Position numbers and translations under genes: made by a program. The notes below the pieces were generated by a model. That model was given only the letters and a program-made list of their open reading frames with translations. It was not told the origin of the DNA and searched no databases. A DNA stretch of 64,000 nucleotides from Gonocerus acuteangulatus (taxonomy: Eukaryota; Arthropoda; Insecta; Hemiptera; Coreidae), in NCBI GenBank assembly GCA_946811695.1, contig OX328123.1, forward strand, positions 150,431,851 through 150,495,850, given 5' to 3'. Positions within the stretch are counted from its first letter, which is position 1, and every line of letters starts with the position of its first letter. Positions 1 to 11,116 of this stretch are shown in pieces.

Positions 1-260
1 GTTTTTGTGTTCTTTTATTAGAAATATACGTATATTAATATACTTATATTCTTATTTTTTCCGACCCCTTTCTGTTACTGAAAGAAAACTTATTTTCCTC
101 GAAACTGCGATGCTCCTACTGCAATTGTAATTGTTTACGCATCAGAAATAACCTCTTCCGAAACACTTCCTGGAGCTGAGGAAGGACCAGGCTACGATAT
201 ATCTTCTCCTGAGAAGTCTCACCCACGTCACTCTATTACGGGTGAAATACATGCGCAACT

Positions 261-520
261 TGTCTGGGCCCCGGCCAATCACCACTAATATAGTGGTACT
301 TCTTCGTCTGGGCCAGGGCCGCTCACCACCAATATAGTGGTACTTCGCCTTCTGGGCCAGGGCCGCTCACCACCAATATAGTGGTACTTCGTTGTCTGGG
401 TCAAGGCCACTCGCCACTAATATAGTGGTACTTCGTCGTCTGGGCCAGGACCGCTCACCAGTAATATAGTGGTACTTCGCCGTCTTGGCCAGGGTCGTTC
501 ATCACCAATAGAATTCACCA
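261..520. repeat. 44-bp minisatellite, about 6 copies
   Basis: The TCTG(G/T)GCC core recurs at 263, 307, 351, 395, 439 and 483, exactly 44 bp apart. Each unit contains ACCACYAATATAGTGGT, an imperfect palindrome. Copies differ at several sites, so the array is moderately old. No gene-like frame crosses it. Confidence 0.9.
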
Positions 521-1267
521 GAAATCAATAAATTGGAAATTCGTTCGTGTAAGGGTTAAAGCCCAAGGAATGTATAAGGATTGAGGCAAAATTGTTAATC
601 AACAAAAGTCCTTCGCACAAGAGCAGCTTAACTTGGCACATTACTCATTGAGGTAGGTAGTGTACACTGGATTCCTGCTATAGCTTTTCAGCGCTGGTAG
701 TAGCAGTAACAACCAATGATCAAGGTTTGTTTTAATTCAATTCGAATATTATACGGAGTGAATCCCAACTTTTAATCTGAATTCATGTTCCTCATCGTTT
801 GTGGATAATGCCCACCGAATTTCGTTGCAATTCGTATTAAAAAGAAGGTATAGCTTAACTTTGACAAAATATATAAAATTCAAATAACCACCATTACTAT
901 CTAAGCAATTCTACAACACATCCCTCCATTGCAGCCCCAGTGGAGTAGAAATCGAACAGAAGCTCCAAAATCTCTTCTCGAGATCACCGTTTCTTTTGAA
1001 GTGTCATTTGTGCTCCATCCGATTGGTAAATGTTGGGCATAAATTCCACCCCTTTTGGCACAATAAATGTCTTCCTTAAAAGGATTGTAAGGGAAAAATT
1101 TGATATAAATAAGATTTAGCATTATGTGCATCTCATAGCAGATGGGAAAACTTCTATTTTACATTGAGTTAGTTGTTCTCTTATCTCTAGAGGTCCTACG
1201 TTTCATTGTACAATAACATATTTCTCGCCCTCTAGGAGATAGGAATTATTCTAGAACCACATTGATA
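521..1267. other. AT-rich intergenic stretch, nothing recognised
   Basis: I see no domain, no tandem structure and no convincing RNA gene here. The short frame at 901-1131 (minus) has no recognisable motif and is treated as chance. Confidence 0.5.
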
Positions 1268-1435
1268 ATTCCAGCTGATTGATGATGAAGAATTGTTGAT
1301 TTAGTTGATAATTTAGAAAGGAACAGTGTCAGCTAAAAGGGGGGTCCGTGTTGAATACCGACACTGAAAGGGCGGATAGAGTAATTTCTACCCCACCCTT
1401 TACCGCCGAAACAATCCTCAAGCCAATTCGCCAAT
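1268..1435 (+). repeat. Dispersed repeat, copy 1
   Basis: This segment resembles 25655-25812. Shared blocks include TGATTGATGATGAAGA, a G-rich stretch followed by GAATACCG, and a final CCCTTTAC block. Copies are diverged and the family is unknown. Confidence 0.5.
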
Positions 1436-1749
1436 AGGGAGTTTTAGCTAAATATTATTGTTTGCCTCTTTGATTAAAACCCATGTTAACTCAGGGGAAG
1501 TGTGTCTTCTTTTTCTTTTCTTTCCGATAAAATTGTTGTCTTTGTGGTTTACAAAGCTACATATGTAGAGCTCTATCGGACCGGTAAAATGATTTTTTTT
1601 TTTTTTTTTTTTGGTGCTTCATTGAAGCCTTTATTATCTTTTGGTAATGCTTGAAAACGTTTAACGAGCGTGCCCGAGATATCTTCGTGCTGAAGAATGT
1701 AAGAATATTCTGGGCCATCGCCCTTTTTTTTATTTATTTATATATTTTT

Positions 1750-1868
1750 ATTGACAATTGGGCTTTTAACGCCAGGCTATCCAAAGGTCGCCTTCCTTTT
1801 GTAATGCAAACAACATGTACTGGCCACGCCCGATTTTGCTTATCTTTGGTGATTAACGGGAACCGGTG
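1750..1868 (-). mobile_element. 5S-rRNA-derived SINE, 5'-truncated and decayed
   Basis: Read on the minus strand this runs CACCGGTTCCCG, then a decayed copy of the 5S internal promoter region, then GGGCGTGGCCAGTAC, and finally the GGCGACCT...GGCGTTAAAAGCCC tail. The same order occurs in the better copies at 18830 and 44028. The first about 28 nt of the 5S head are missing. A T-rich stretch at 1721-1751 corresponds to the A tail. Confidence 0.7.
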
Positions 1869-2560
1869 ATAATTTTGCTTTAGCTCCTAATACTAATTAG
1901 ACTATAGTTTTTTAATACTTTAAGCTAGATGTTTTTGGGGGGCTGCTCTGAAATCCCGAGTTTACCTGGATAATGTTATGAAAAAAAAATACTATATATA
2001 TTGTAATTTTAAAAAAATTGTTCTTTTTGCAGCCTTCCAGAGCCAAGCCTATTGAGCCATCCATATCTGGGCGTAATAAAAACGGTAAAAACGAGACGTT
2101 CACTTTTGGCACAATTTTCAATGTAAATTGGGTTAACATTAAGAATTACGGTTAATGCTGAAATAGGACAATATCGCAAATTGAATGATACAAGATTTTG
2201 ATAAGTCAGCAGTTAAGTATTTTAGCCAGAGTTTGTTCTAGATTGGAGGATGAGGGCATGAAAGGACCCTTCAATCTTCGATAGCCGTCCTTGGCGAGGA
2301 GACACGGTCGAATGCATGCATTCAACACGAGCCCGCATCGGCCATAGTATCAATAACTTAATTCTTGAAGGACTACTATATAAAGAGAGGGTTTCCTCGG
2401 ATTTTTGTGGGAAACTATTTAGAAATATCGTGTAGCAGTCACATACTACTAAAAGTAATGATCTGGCGGAAGCCATAAATTAAATCTTCCAATTTATAGT
2501 TATAGTTACCTTTATTATTTATAATTTCTGTACCAATTATATGTCTATTAATTATTTAAG
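1869..2560. other. AT-rich intergenic stretch, nothing recognised
   Basis: The short minus-strand frames at 1912-2139 and 2222-2476 have no recognisable motif. No repeat structure is visible before the 60-bp array. Confidence 0.45.
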
Positions 2561-2920
2561 TAATTAGCAGTTTTATTACTGATTAGTATATAATTTCTTG
2601 CTAAACTATCATTTAATTGTTAATTAGCAGTTTTATTACTGATTAGTACATAATTTCTTGCTAAACTATCATTTAATTGTTAATTAGCAGTTTTATTACT
2701 GATTAGTACATAATTTCTTGCTCAACTATCATTTAATTGTTAATTAGCAGTTCTAATACTGATTACTATATAATTTCTTGCTAAACTATAATTTAATTGT
2801 TAATTAGCAGTTTTATTACTGATTAGTACATAATTTCTTGCTAAACTACCATTTAATTGTTAATTAGCAGTTCTATTACTGATTAGTATATAATTTCTTG
2901 CTAAACTATCATTTAATTGT
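2561..2920. repeat. 60-bp tandem repeat, 6 copies
   Basis: Unit begins TAATTAGCAGTTTTATTACT and repeats every 60 bp six times with a few substitutions per unit (for example TTTTATT versus TTCTAAT). It is AT-rich and non-coding. Confidence 0.95.
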
Positions 2921-3161
2921 TATTACTTTTTTAACTTTTCTACATATCTTAGGATATCTAGGCAACCGAATGAATAATACTCTTATTACTAGTTAAACAA
3001 AACAATGCCTCAGTTTTTTTTTTTTTTAAATATTTTTATAAAAGTATTTCTTTTTGTCCTAATTGTTAAGTGTAAATTATGAATTGCAACTGATTGTTCT
3101 TGTGGAAAAAATGCCGAATAATAGTTTGATTGTGTGGTACAGAGGTACAAATTTCTTGTTG

Positions 3162-3960
3162 AGGTAAATGAAAAACGTCCTGTTCCATCACAAAAGTTTA
3201 TTTTTCTACGCGAGCGCTTTCGGTAGCTCCTGCTACCATCCTCAGAGCTATGACAAAATTAATACAATAAAACAGTTTTTGTTGCATAATGGTAAACTTC
3301 TTAATATTAAAATCCTAAACCTACACGTAAAATAATAAATAAATAATCACAATAATTTTGGTTCGTCAACACAAACATTAAAAACAATACAATGCAAACA
3401 AAAAAAAAAAAAAAACAAAAGTCATAAGTGATAAAATGAAATGGCTAAAGTTGAGGAGAGAGACTCACCTATCATGATTTTACATTGCCGGAAGAAGTCT
3501 GCACAGATGAACGTCCTTGAAAGTATAGAGATACGTATAGATAAGATCCTGAGCTCCTGTAATTTAAATAAAAGGACAGATACGTATCAAACTGATATGT
3601 TGAGTCACGTCTCTGTGCAGGCTCTCTCCCTGCTTCCCTTCAGTCAGCCCTCAGCAGTGAAGCTGAACTCATTATAGGTGATTCTCTCTCCTCAACTTTA
3701 GCCATTTCATTATATCACTTATGACTTTTGTTTTTGTTTTTGTTTGCATTGTATTGTTTTTAATGTTTGTGTTGACGAACCAAAATTATTGTGATTATTT
3801 ATTTATTATTTTACGTGTAGGTTTAGGATTTTAATATTAAGAAGATTACCATTATGCAACAAAAACTGTTTTATTGTATTAATTTTGTCATAGCTCTGAG
3901 GATGGTAGCAGGAGCTACCGAAAGCGCTCGCGTAGAACAGGACGTTTTTCATTTACCTAA
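3162..3960. mobile_element. Foldback element with about 290-bp inverted arms
   Basis: The left arm (about 3162-3470) and right arm (about 3676-3957) are near-perfect reverse complements. They start AGGTAAATGAAAAACG and share a GAGCGCTTTCGGTAGCTCC block, with about 205 bp between them. The 78-residue frame starting at 3441 straddles arm and spacer and has no known domain. AATTTCTTGTTG occurs at 3150-3161 on the left and at 3999-4010, about 40 bp past the right arm. It may be a target duplication if the element extends further, or coincidence. Confidence 0.85.
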
Positions 3961-4033
3961 AGATCTTCCTTCTCTGCCAGCAACCTCAAAGTATTTGGAA
4001 TTTCTTGTTGCACTTTAACAAACAAATAAATAA

Positions 4034-4200
4034 GGGGTCTCCCGTAGTCTAGTGGCTAGCGCGCTGGATTCATAAGCGGGAGATGGTGGGTTCGATTCCC
4101 ACCTCCGGCAGGAATTTTCTCATCTCAAGGCTCGCTGGGAAAATTCCTCGCTGCACCCTGGATGTCGGCGCTAATGACCCCTAGAAGTAGATGCGCTTTC
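4034..4200 (+). mobile_element. tRNA-derived SINE (family A)
   Basis: The head at 4034-4110 is tRNA-like: A box TAGTCTAGTGGC, a CAT anticodon position in TTCATAA, and B box GGTTCGATTCC. A non-tRNA body follows, then the tail GGATGTCGGCGCTAATGACC. A second, cleaner copy with a poly(A) tail is at 36651. The body and tail show that this is a SINE and not a functional tRNA gene. Confidence 0.88.
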
Positions 4201-4624
4201 AAAACGGTTATGTTCATACTTAGCTTAAATCAAGTCATTGAAGAGGCAAAAACAGAATTCGGACAGGTAGAAACTGAGTCATCTTAGCGAATTTTCATAA
4301 CACTGTCACCACTAATGTGATCTTAATGGAAGGTTCGTTTTATATTAATATTTAAATGTATATGACAAGAGAAACTGTATTATATCATTTAATAATTTGA
4401 GTATATTTTTTACAATGCCTGAGGTTTCCCCTCAGATTTCAGCCGATTACCAGAGACGTTGTCAAATTATCCGGGAGAGAAGAATGATACGTGGACAATG
4501 ATGTCTTGAGAAGAGAAAATGTCTGTGGCTATCATTGTCAATTAAAAAGCAGATAAACATAGAAACTCTTAATTTTGTCTTTTGTGAAGAAAGAATTGCA
4601 GGTTCTTTATGTATTTACGGAGCA
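4201..4624. other. Intergenic stretch, little seen
   Basis: A short GTCATCTTAGCG string near 4277 resembles the HINE 5' end, but it is too short to call. Otherwise nothing is recognised. Confidence 0.35.
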
Positions 4625-5077
4625 ACTGCAACTAGGCAACTGCCGAGCTGTCAATAGGTTGTTCTTATTCTCCCCGCAGTCGTGCTGGCGTACAGTGTGT
4701 GCCATAGCCAGCACGACTGCAACTAGGCAACTGCCGAGCTGTCAATAGGTTGTTCTTATTCTCCCCGCAGTCGTGCTGGCGTACAGTGTGTGCCATAGCC
4801 AGCACGACTGCAACTAGGCAACTGCCGAGCTGTCAATAGGTTGTTCTTATTCTCCCCGCAGTCGTGCTGGCGTACAGTGTGTGCCATAGCCAGCACGACT
4901 GCAACTAGGCAACTGCCGAGCTGTCAATAGGTTGTTCTTATTCTTCCCGCAGTCGTGCTGGCGTACAGTGTGTGCCATAGCCAGCACGACTGCAACTAGG
5001 CAACTGCCGAGCTGTCAATAGGTTGTTCTTATTCTTCCCGCAGTCGTGCTGGCGTACAGTGTGTGCCATAGCCAGCA
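4625..5077. repeat. 91-bp satellite with a hairpin in each monomer, about 5 copies
   Basis: The GCAACTAGG core starts at 4628, 4719, 4810, 4901 and 4992, exactly 91 bp apart, and monomers are nearly identical. Each monomer contains GCAGTCGTGCTGGC, a 17-nt loop, then GCCAGCACGACTGC, which is a perfect 14-bp stem; the last copy is cut inside its right stem. The array ends abruptly at 5077. Confidence 0.95.
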
Positions 5078-5199
5078 TTTCGTCTTGTGAGTAGCTGCCG
5101 GGAAACCCTACAGCCCACAGACCTTCAGGTATGCCAAGGAAAAACCCTGCTACGCCTCCTGCGACGAGTGGTGTTCTACCCTTTCACGCATTCCTCAGT

Positions 5200-5604
5200 T
5201 ACAGATTGTCAAACGTCTGATGACGTAAAGAATCTTGCATTTCAGCTGATGAATGAACATTTACAGTCCAGAGTACAATTTTTGTGCAATAAAAAATTTT
5301 TTTTTTAAGACAATTTCCAAGGAGTCATGAGGCAACAATGGAAGAACCACCTCCGAAGGTTAAGAAAGGGCGATGTCATGTTTGTGGACGAAAAAAAAAT
5401 ATAAACACCACAATAACGCCTAATATAAGAAATAAATTTACATGTAAAAAACTTGTAACACTTGAACGAATGTGCATAAAATCTAATTATTATATTTCTA
5501 CTTTTATTTCAATATATTTTAATGATAAAACAAATTTTAAAGTGTATTCCAAACGTAAGTATTTATACACATTAAAACTTTCAGTCTTATTGTATAGTAC
5601 CTAA
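5200..5604 (+). pseudogene. piggyBac-type transposase C-terminal relic
   Basis: The frame at 5338-5604 begins with basic residues followed by RCHVCGRKKN, later CKK and MC. This matches the cysteine-rich zinc-binding tail of piggyBac-family transposases (known pattern: R-C-x2-C-G-R-K-K... C-x2-C). Just upstream, LAFQLMNEHLQSR in another frame resembles the helix that precedes that tail. Several expected cysteines and histidines are missing, and the frame changes between blocks, so it is dead. No catalytic DDD region is visible. The call rests on one short motif and could be wrong. Confidence 0.5.
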
Positions 5605-5609
5605 ATACT

Positions 5610-6240
5610 TTTTTTAGAATAAAAAAAGTTATATGCGAAAAATTTGTTTTAAAAGATAAAATAATAATAATTACTTAATACAATAAATAACATAATAGTA
5701 AAGGAAAAAAATAAATAAATAGACGTTTAAAGCACGATGGCGAACTAAGTGTGGCGATTTCTTGGCAGTAAATTTCCTTGTCTAACTACTTCACCTTAAT
5801 ATTCAACAACAAACAGCTTTTCATGCTCAAGATGCAAAATGGATTATTAAAATAAAAGCATTAGTTGTCAGAAATGGAATAATTATTGAGCAAACTACCT
5901 GAAGTACTAGTAATTAGAATCTTTATCCAATCATTGGCCAATCTACGCCTTGGCTATTAGAATCTAGCAGATTGGAAATTTGCTAAATATAGCAGCCAAA
6001 TCGATTCTCGTCTCAATCTCGATATTATCGATGTCATTAGTGCATCAGCTCATTGAATATGCCTAAAATTAGTCACAAAGATTATTACTCCTTGCAGTCT
6101 TATGGAACATTACATTAAAAAAGTTCATCACTCAGAAGTTGTTTAAACTAAGAACAATTTCGATGCTTTTAAATGCTGCACGTTTAATTTTCATTATTTG
6201 TTGTTAATGTTTATTATTAAACAACAGGATTATCGTTCAA
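5610..6240. other. AT-rich intergenic stretch, nothing recognised
   Basis: No domain or tandem repeat is visible. ATT-rich simple sequence increases towards the right end. Confidence 0.4.
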
Positions 6241-6325
6241 TTATTTTTTTTTAAATTTATTTATTATTATTATTTTTTTTTTTTTTTGGCGCTTTGACAA
6301 ATCTGGACCATTAGCGCCTATTTTG
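6241..6325 (-). mobile_element. SINE 3'-tail fragment
   Basis: On the minus strand GGCGCTAATGGTCCAGAT is followed by AAAGCGCC and an A-rich tail. This is the shared 3' tail of the family A and 5S-derived SINEs, with the head lost. Confidence 0.5.
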
Positions 6326-6448
6326 ATTTTATCTTCATTATTCGTCAAAGCTCACTTTTTATTTTATTTATTTATTTATTTATTTATTTATTTTTGTGCA
6401 CTGATTGCTCAGATCATTATCACCACCATAATATTTTGTATTTAACAT

Positions 6449-6800
6449 TGCAATGTCGATTAGTTATCATTAAATTCTGAGTGTGTATATTGTAATTTTA
6501 GCATAACTTTGATGGACTGTAACTCTGGAACCAGTTGAGTCTCAGTCACCAAATTTGTCAAAAATTTGTAGTTAAACGTTTGTAAATATTTGATTTTGTG
6601 GTAATAGCGAATATAATAATAATATAATAATATTAATTGCATAATTAAAATTTTGTTCCTTTTAAATACTAGGTAAATCCATTTATACTATGAATTGTCA
6701 TTAAATGTTGTGTGAGTATAACGTAATTTTAGCCCAATAATTTGATGCACTATAACTCCATAACCAGTTGAGCCTCAGTCACCAAATTGATATCATTTGT
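6449..6800 (+). repeat. Diverged direct duplication of about 110 bp
   Basis: 6467-6560 and 6697-6790 share TGTCATTAAAT or TATCATTAAAT, GTAATTTTAGC, then ACTGTAACTC or ACTATAACTC, CAGTTGAG and CTCAGTCACCAAATT. The repeats lie in the same orientation. They are probably old copies of one interspersed element. Confidence 0.55.
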
Positions 6801-6920
6801 TTATTTCATAAAGAGTTCTCATCTGTATAAATTTCATAATTTTGTAGTCAGGGCCTTTTGAGATATTGAACTTCAAATATCGCAAAAAGTACGATTATGG
6901 CAAACTTTGAAAAATTATAT

Positions 6921-8167
6921 AAAAAAAAGTCCGACTCGCGTCATCTTAGCGCGGTTACGTACATCTCGAAGAACTGGAACAGATTAGCATCATTAACATC
7001 ACAGTAAACTGACAGTAGCCAACATACACAGAAGCGGATAATTCTTAATCTGTATAAGTCAATACAATTATGTACTGAAAACGTACTTACTCTTTGACTA
7101 CTGCTGAGAAGTTGCTCTATTCTAAACAACCAAAAATTCGTTGTCATTTTAAGTATCTTGTTTTACTAGCAAATTCGTTTTACTGTTACAATCAACTGTA
7201 AATATGTGCTCAAGGCGAATAAAATTCCACTCTGTCGTGGGTTAAATCTTTCTATAAAATAAGAAATAACGGTAACTTCAGTTGTAGGCTATGAGGAAGG
7301 TTATATAGATAGGAAGAATTCAAACCTATGTATACGTCATCATGATTAGCCACAGCCATCTTGATTAGCACAGCCACTCCAAACGTATTACCAATATCGT
7401 TCACCGTTTCTAAGCTTATTTTACTACAATACTAATTTTACTGATAAATGAAATTTAAAACAAAGAACAACCAATTAAAAAGTGAGATAAACAAAGAGAA
7501 AACCCCTTTCAAAACTACAAAACAAACACTTTTCATGTTTTAAGCGCTTATATCTCTGATTGACGTCGCCCAATCGAATATTGCTTTAGAACCTTTTTTG
7601 TAGATAATTTAGTGAGCATTCGAATGGTTACTTTCCACTTACCACGATTTCCCAACCGTTATCGAGATATTTACGAAAAATGTATGAAGATCCGAAAACT
7701 TTTCATGTCTATTAACAAAATAATTTTTTTCGCATACTTTCTTAACTCAAAATATAACCAAAATTAAAAGATCTTAGTTTGGATGAATTTCCAATATGTA
7801 GAAAATATTTCAATTGAATCCCGCGATTCTAAGTACTCACAAAAAAATAATGACTTACAAAAACATTGATTCCACTTTTTTCAGAAACGGTTAAAGATAT
7901 CGCCTTAAAAATGGTTTCATTCGTTTTCTCATATTAAGAAACCTATCAAACAAGTACCTGCAAGCATATATATTCAAAAAAGTAAGCCTTACGATTTTTT
8001 TTCGCGAATTTCGCCCCAAACACTATCTTCTAGTGGGCGGATTCTGCTGGTTAACGAACTTGACCTTTCAAATTGGCCGACAGATTTTTGTACCAAATTT
8101 CGTCAAAATCGGACAATTTTTGAGCTTGCTAGAGAGCGAACAGACAAGCATATATATAAATATATAC

Positions 8168-8220
<53 letters not shown>

Positions 8221-8355
8221 TATACAAATTTGGGCCACCTATATTTTCATGATCTATATGGTCTGAAACGTGAAAATTTCTAGTCGGCGGATTGCGTCAT
8301 GAGGTCAACCTCATAAGCGGGTTCTACCTATGGAGATAGGGAGTAACCGCGCTAA
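6921..8355 (+). mobile_element. HINE copy A (Helentron-like non-autonomous element)
   Basis: The 5' end reads AAAAGTCCGACTCG, then TCATCTTAGCGCGG. The body from about 7460 matches copies B, C and D (TGTTTTAAGCGCTTAT, then TGGGCGGATTCTGCTGGTTA). The (TA)n tract is at about 8175-8214. The 3' end is an imperfect hairpin ending AACCGCGCTAA at 8355. The subterminal 5' TTAGCGCGG is the reverse complement of the 3' terminal CCGCGCTAA. This layout (offset 5' inverted repeat, internal microsatellite, 3' hairpin) is known from Helitron2/Helentron-related elements such as DINE-1. Assignment to that class is inference, because no Rep/helicase gene is present. Confidence 0.75.
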
Positions 8356-8809
8356 AAAGGAAAAGGTTCTCAAGCTTGAAACTTGTGCAGCAAGAGGTCA
8401 TATTATACATACACGCAAGAAAAAAAATTGAAGGTGTCTTTATTCCTTTTAATAATTTTGCAGCTCTAAAACAACTGAACTGAATTTGTTTCTTCAATTT
8501 CCATTCTATTTACAAAAAAGTCCGACTCGCAGGAACTGCAGCATCTTAGCGCGGTTCCGTTCATGTCCCTAGTGCCATTTGATAAGCTTAGAAAAAAAAA
8601 TAAACTTATTTTTTTTATATATCTCGTGAAAATTGTCAAAATCCTCTCGAACATCTCGAATAAAAGTGATATTAAGGCGTCAGGGACACCGACAGTAGCT
8701 AACTTTTACACAGAAGCGGAAATTACAGAATCTGGCTCTCATTCTAAAGCAAAGCTCTATAAATCAATACAAAATATGCCTAATAAAGCCTTTCTAGAGG
8801 ATACAGAAG

Positions 8810-9061
8810 CATGGGCGTATATGAGGGGGGGGGCTGAGGGGACTGCAGCCCCTCCCGAAATTTTGAATTGATGATAAAAACTTCTCGTAAAACCCTTAAA
8901 AATAAATTAAATAAGATCACTTAGTTCATAAAACATATTTTATTTTACGTGTAATAGCGTTTTAGTTGCCTAAAACTATTCCAAGCTCTAAATATTTAGT
9001 ATTCCATACCCTGGAAATGGTCTCAGCCCCCCCCCCGAAATTGTTTTTATATACGCCCATG
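8810..9061. mobile_element. hAT-type MITE with 8-bp target duplication
   Basis: It starts CATGGGCGTATAT followed by a G run and ends with a C run followed by TATACGCCCATG, giving 13-bp terminal inverted repeats. It is flanked by TACAGAAG at 8802-8809 and 9062-9069. An 8-bp duplication and a CA...TG terminus next to G runs are typical of hAT elements. At 252 bp it has no transposase. A fragment of the same family lies at 18999-19157. Confidence 0.88.
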
Positions 9062-10171
9062 TACAGAAGGATCAAGAAGAAGTACACAAGATTGAGTAGA
9101 ATACCCAGCCTAATATAGCCTATATAGAATAATATGTTGAATAAAACCTATCTAGTAAATACACAAGGACAAATAAAAGTCTTGACGAATAACAAATCAA
9201 GAAAAAAAACTTTATTTAACAAAATAAAACAAAGTTTAGTTGCCCAACTACAATAGAATAATATACCTAATTAAGTCTATGGAGTAGACACAAATGGACC
9301 AAAAACAAGTCTTGTGGAATATTGGTTTTTTTTTTCTAATTAAATACTTTTTATCAATATTTCGTATATAACCTTTCTTGAAAACTATTGATTGCTAATT
9401 GATGAATCGGTTTACAACTAAGTAGTCTTTATCAATATTTAGTATATAACCTTATGTTTGGATCTGAGTTTTTGGGGTGCTCTCCGCCTAGGCTTTGTAT
9501 TTGTGTCGGCAGATACCTGGGGTATATTTACAGCTCTTGAGGATTAACTCTTAGCAGGTAAATTTCCTGCGGCCCCCTGGTTTCTCCGGGCATTGAACTT
9601 TAGGAGGATTGGATTTAGGACTTAATATACGTATGTAGACTAAATCATAGCAAGAAGTAATCCTCCGTCGTCGGTTCTTAATTATGTAGACTCGCTAATG
9701 TTATCCAATCTTAGATACATCGTATTTAAAATCCACAGCAAAAACACGACATTTCACCAGAATCCCCTGCTGAATAAAACTTATATAGAATAATAAGCAA
9801 AATAAAGCCTATCTAGTGGATAAAAATAGAGGAAAAAAGCCGTTCGTGGTGGTAGAAAATCTTAAACGTATTTCGCTCAGAAATCTCCGAAATATTGTCA
9901 CTAATTTTACGTATCCTGTTTTATAGCCAAATAGATTAATATTCTATAATCAATAAGAAAAATCTACTAACAATAAAAAACTATGGGTAACAGATGAAAA
10001 TAGGGAATACCAAGAGTAATTCTAAAGAACGAAATCAACACCAGTACTGTCACATCTAGATATTCATTCGGCATCTTCGAATTCTAACAAACAAAATATT
10101 GATTCTAATTATACGTATCCTGTTTCATTGACACATACATTTGACTACTATAAGCAATTAAAAACACTAGG

Positions 10172-10246
10172 GAATATGCCAAAGAACTCGGAGTAGGAGC
10201 CTCGACAGTTTCAAGACATTTGAAGGAAATCGACAAATCCAAAACT
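10172..10246 (+). other. Short helix-turn-helix-coding remnant inside HINE copy B
   Basis: Twenty-five codons read EYAKELGVGASTVSRHLKEI and a few more residues. This resembles the N-terminal helix-turn-helix of mariner-type transposases (known pattern: A-x-x-L-G-V-x-x-S-T-V-S-x-H-L). It stops at the junction with conserved HINE sequence. It is too short for a firm family call and could be chance. Confidence 0.35.
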
Positions 10247-10851
10247 GACATTTCATACGGTATTTCTCCGATTGACATCGCCTAATCAAAACTTTCATTA
10301 GAACCTTTTTTGTAGAGCATTTAGTAAGCTTTCTAATGGTATTCTTCCGTTTCCCAAATTCTCAACCTTTTTCGAGATATTAAGGAAAGTATACAAAGTT
10401 ACCAAAACTTTTTTATGCCTGTTAATAAAATATTTTATTCTAACCCTTCCTTAACTCCAAACGCAACCAAAATTTCAACATATTAGTTTTAATGAATGTA
10501 GAACATGCAGTAAATGTTTCAACTGAATCCCTTGATTCTAAGTACCCAAACCAAAAACGGCATTCAAAAATTATTTTTTCAGTTTTCTCGAAAACGGTTA
10601 AAGCTATCGCCTTGAAAATGGTTCCATTCGTTTTCATTGCCCAAGAAGCCTATAAAAAGAGTACTTACAAGCTTATGAACTCAAAAAAGTAAGCGTTACG
10701 ATTTTATTTGCGCGAATTTCGCCCCAAACGCCATCTTCCAGTGGGCGGATTTTGCTGGTTAACGAACTTGACCTTTCAAATTGGACGACAGATTTTTGCA
10801 CCAAATTTCATCAAAATCGGACCATCAGGGAAGCCAGAAATGAGCGAACAG

Positions 10852-10920
<69 letters not shown>

Positions 10921-10927
10921 TAAATAA

Positions 10928-10980
<53 letters not shown>

Positions 10981-11116
10981 AATTTGAACCACCGTTATTT
11001 TCGGTCTCTAGGGGTTCTGAAACGCGAAATTTTCTTGTTGGCACTTCCGGATTGTTTCATTGTATCAACCTTATAAGCGGGGTTCCTCCCTATGGGGGAG
11101 GGAGGAACCGCGCTAA

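Larger units (their letters stand above)
8513..11116 (+). mobile_element. HINE copy B, long, with nested MITE
   Basis: The 5' end AAAAAAGTCCGACTCGCAGG is at 8513. The conserved 3' body begins about 10240, two (TA)n tracts lie at 10856-10914 and 10939-10978, and the 3' hairpin GGTTCCTCCC...GGGAGGAACC ends CGCGCTAA at 11116. It is about 2.6 kb, much longer than copies A and D. The extra length includes the hAT-type MITE at 8810-9061 and about 1.1 kb of family-unique sequence. The 102-residue frame at 8563-8871 runs from the 5' end into the MITE; no domain is recognised and it is probably non-coding. The span is inferred from one 5' end and one 3' end in order, so it could also be two fragments. 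Confidence 0.65.

Noticed and set aside
3441..3677. Gene inside the foldback element
   Set aside because: The frame starts in one inverted arm, has no known domain, and the whole unit looks non-coding.
4034..4110. Functional tRNA-Met gene (also 23728 and 36651)
   Set aside because: Each tRNA-like head is fused to a conserved non-tRNA body, has mismatches in stems, and occurs in several copies with tails. They are SINEs.
8563..8871. 102-residue gene at the 5' end of HINE copy B
   Set aside because: The frame begins in the element's terminal region, crosses the insertion point of a MITE, and is not open in copy A.
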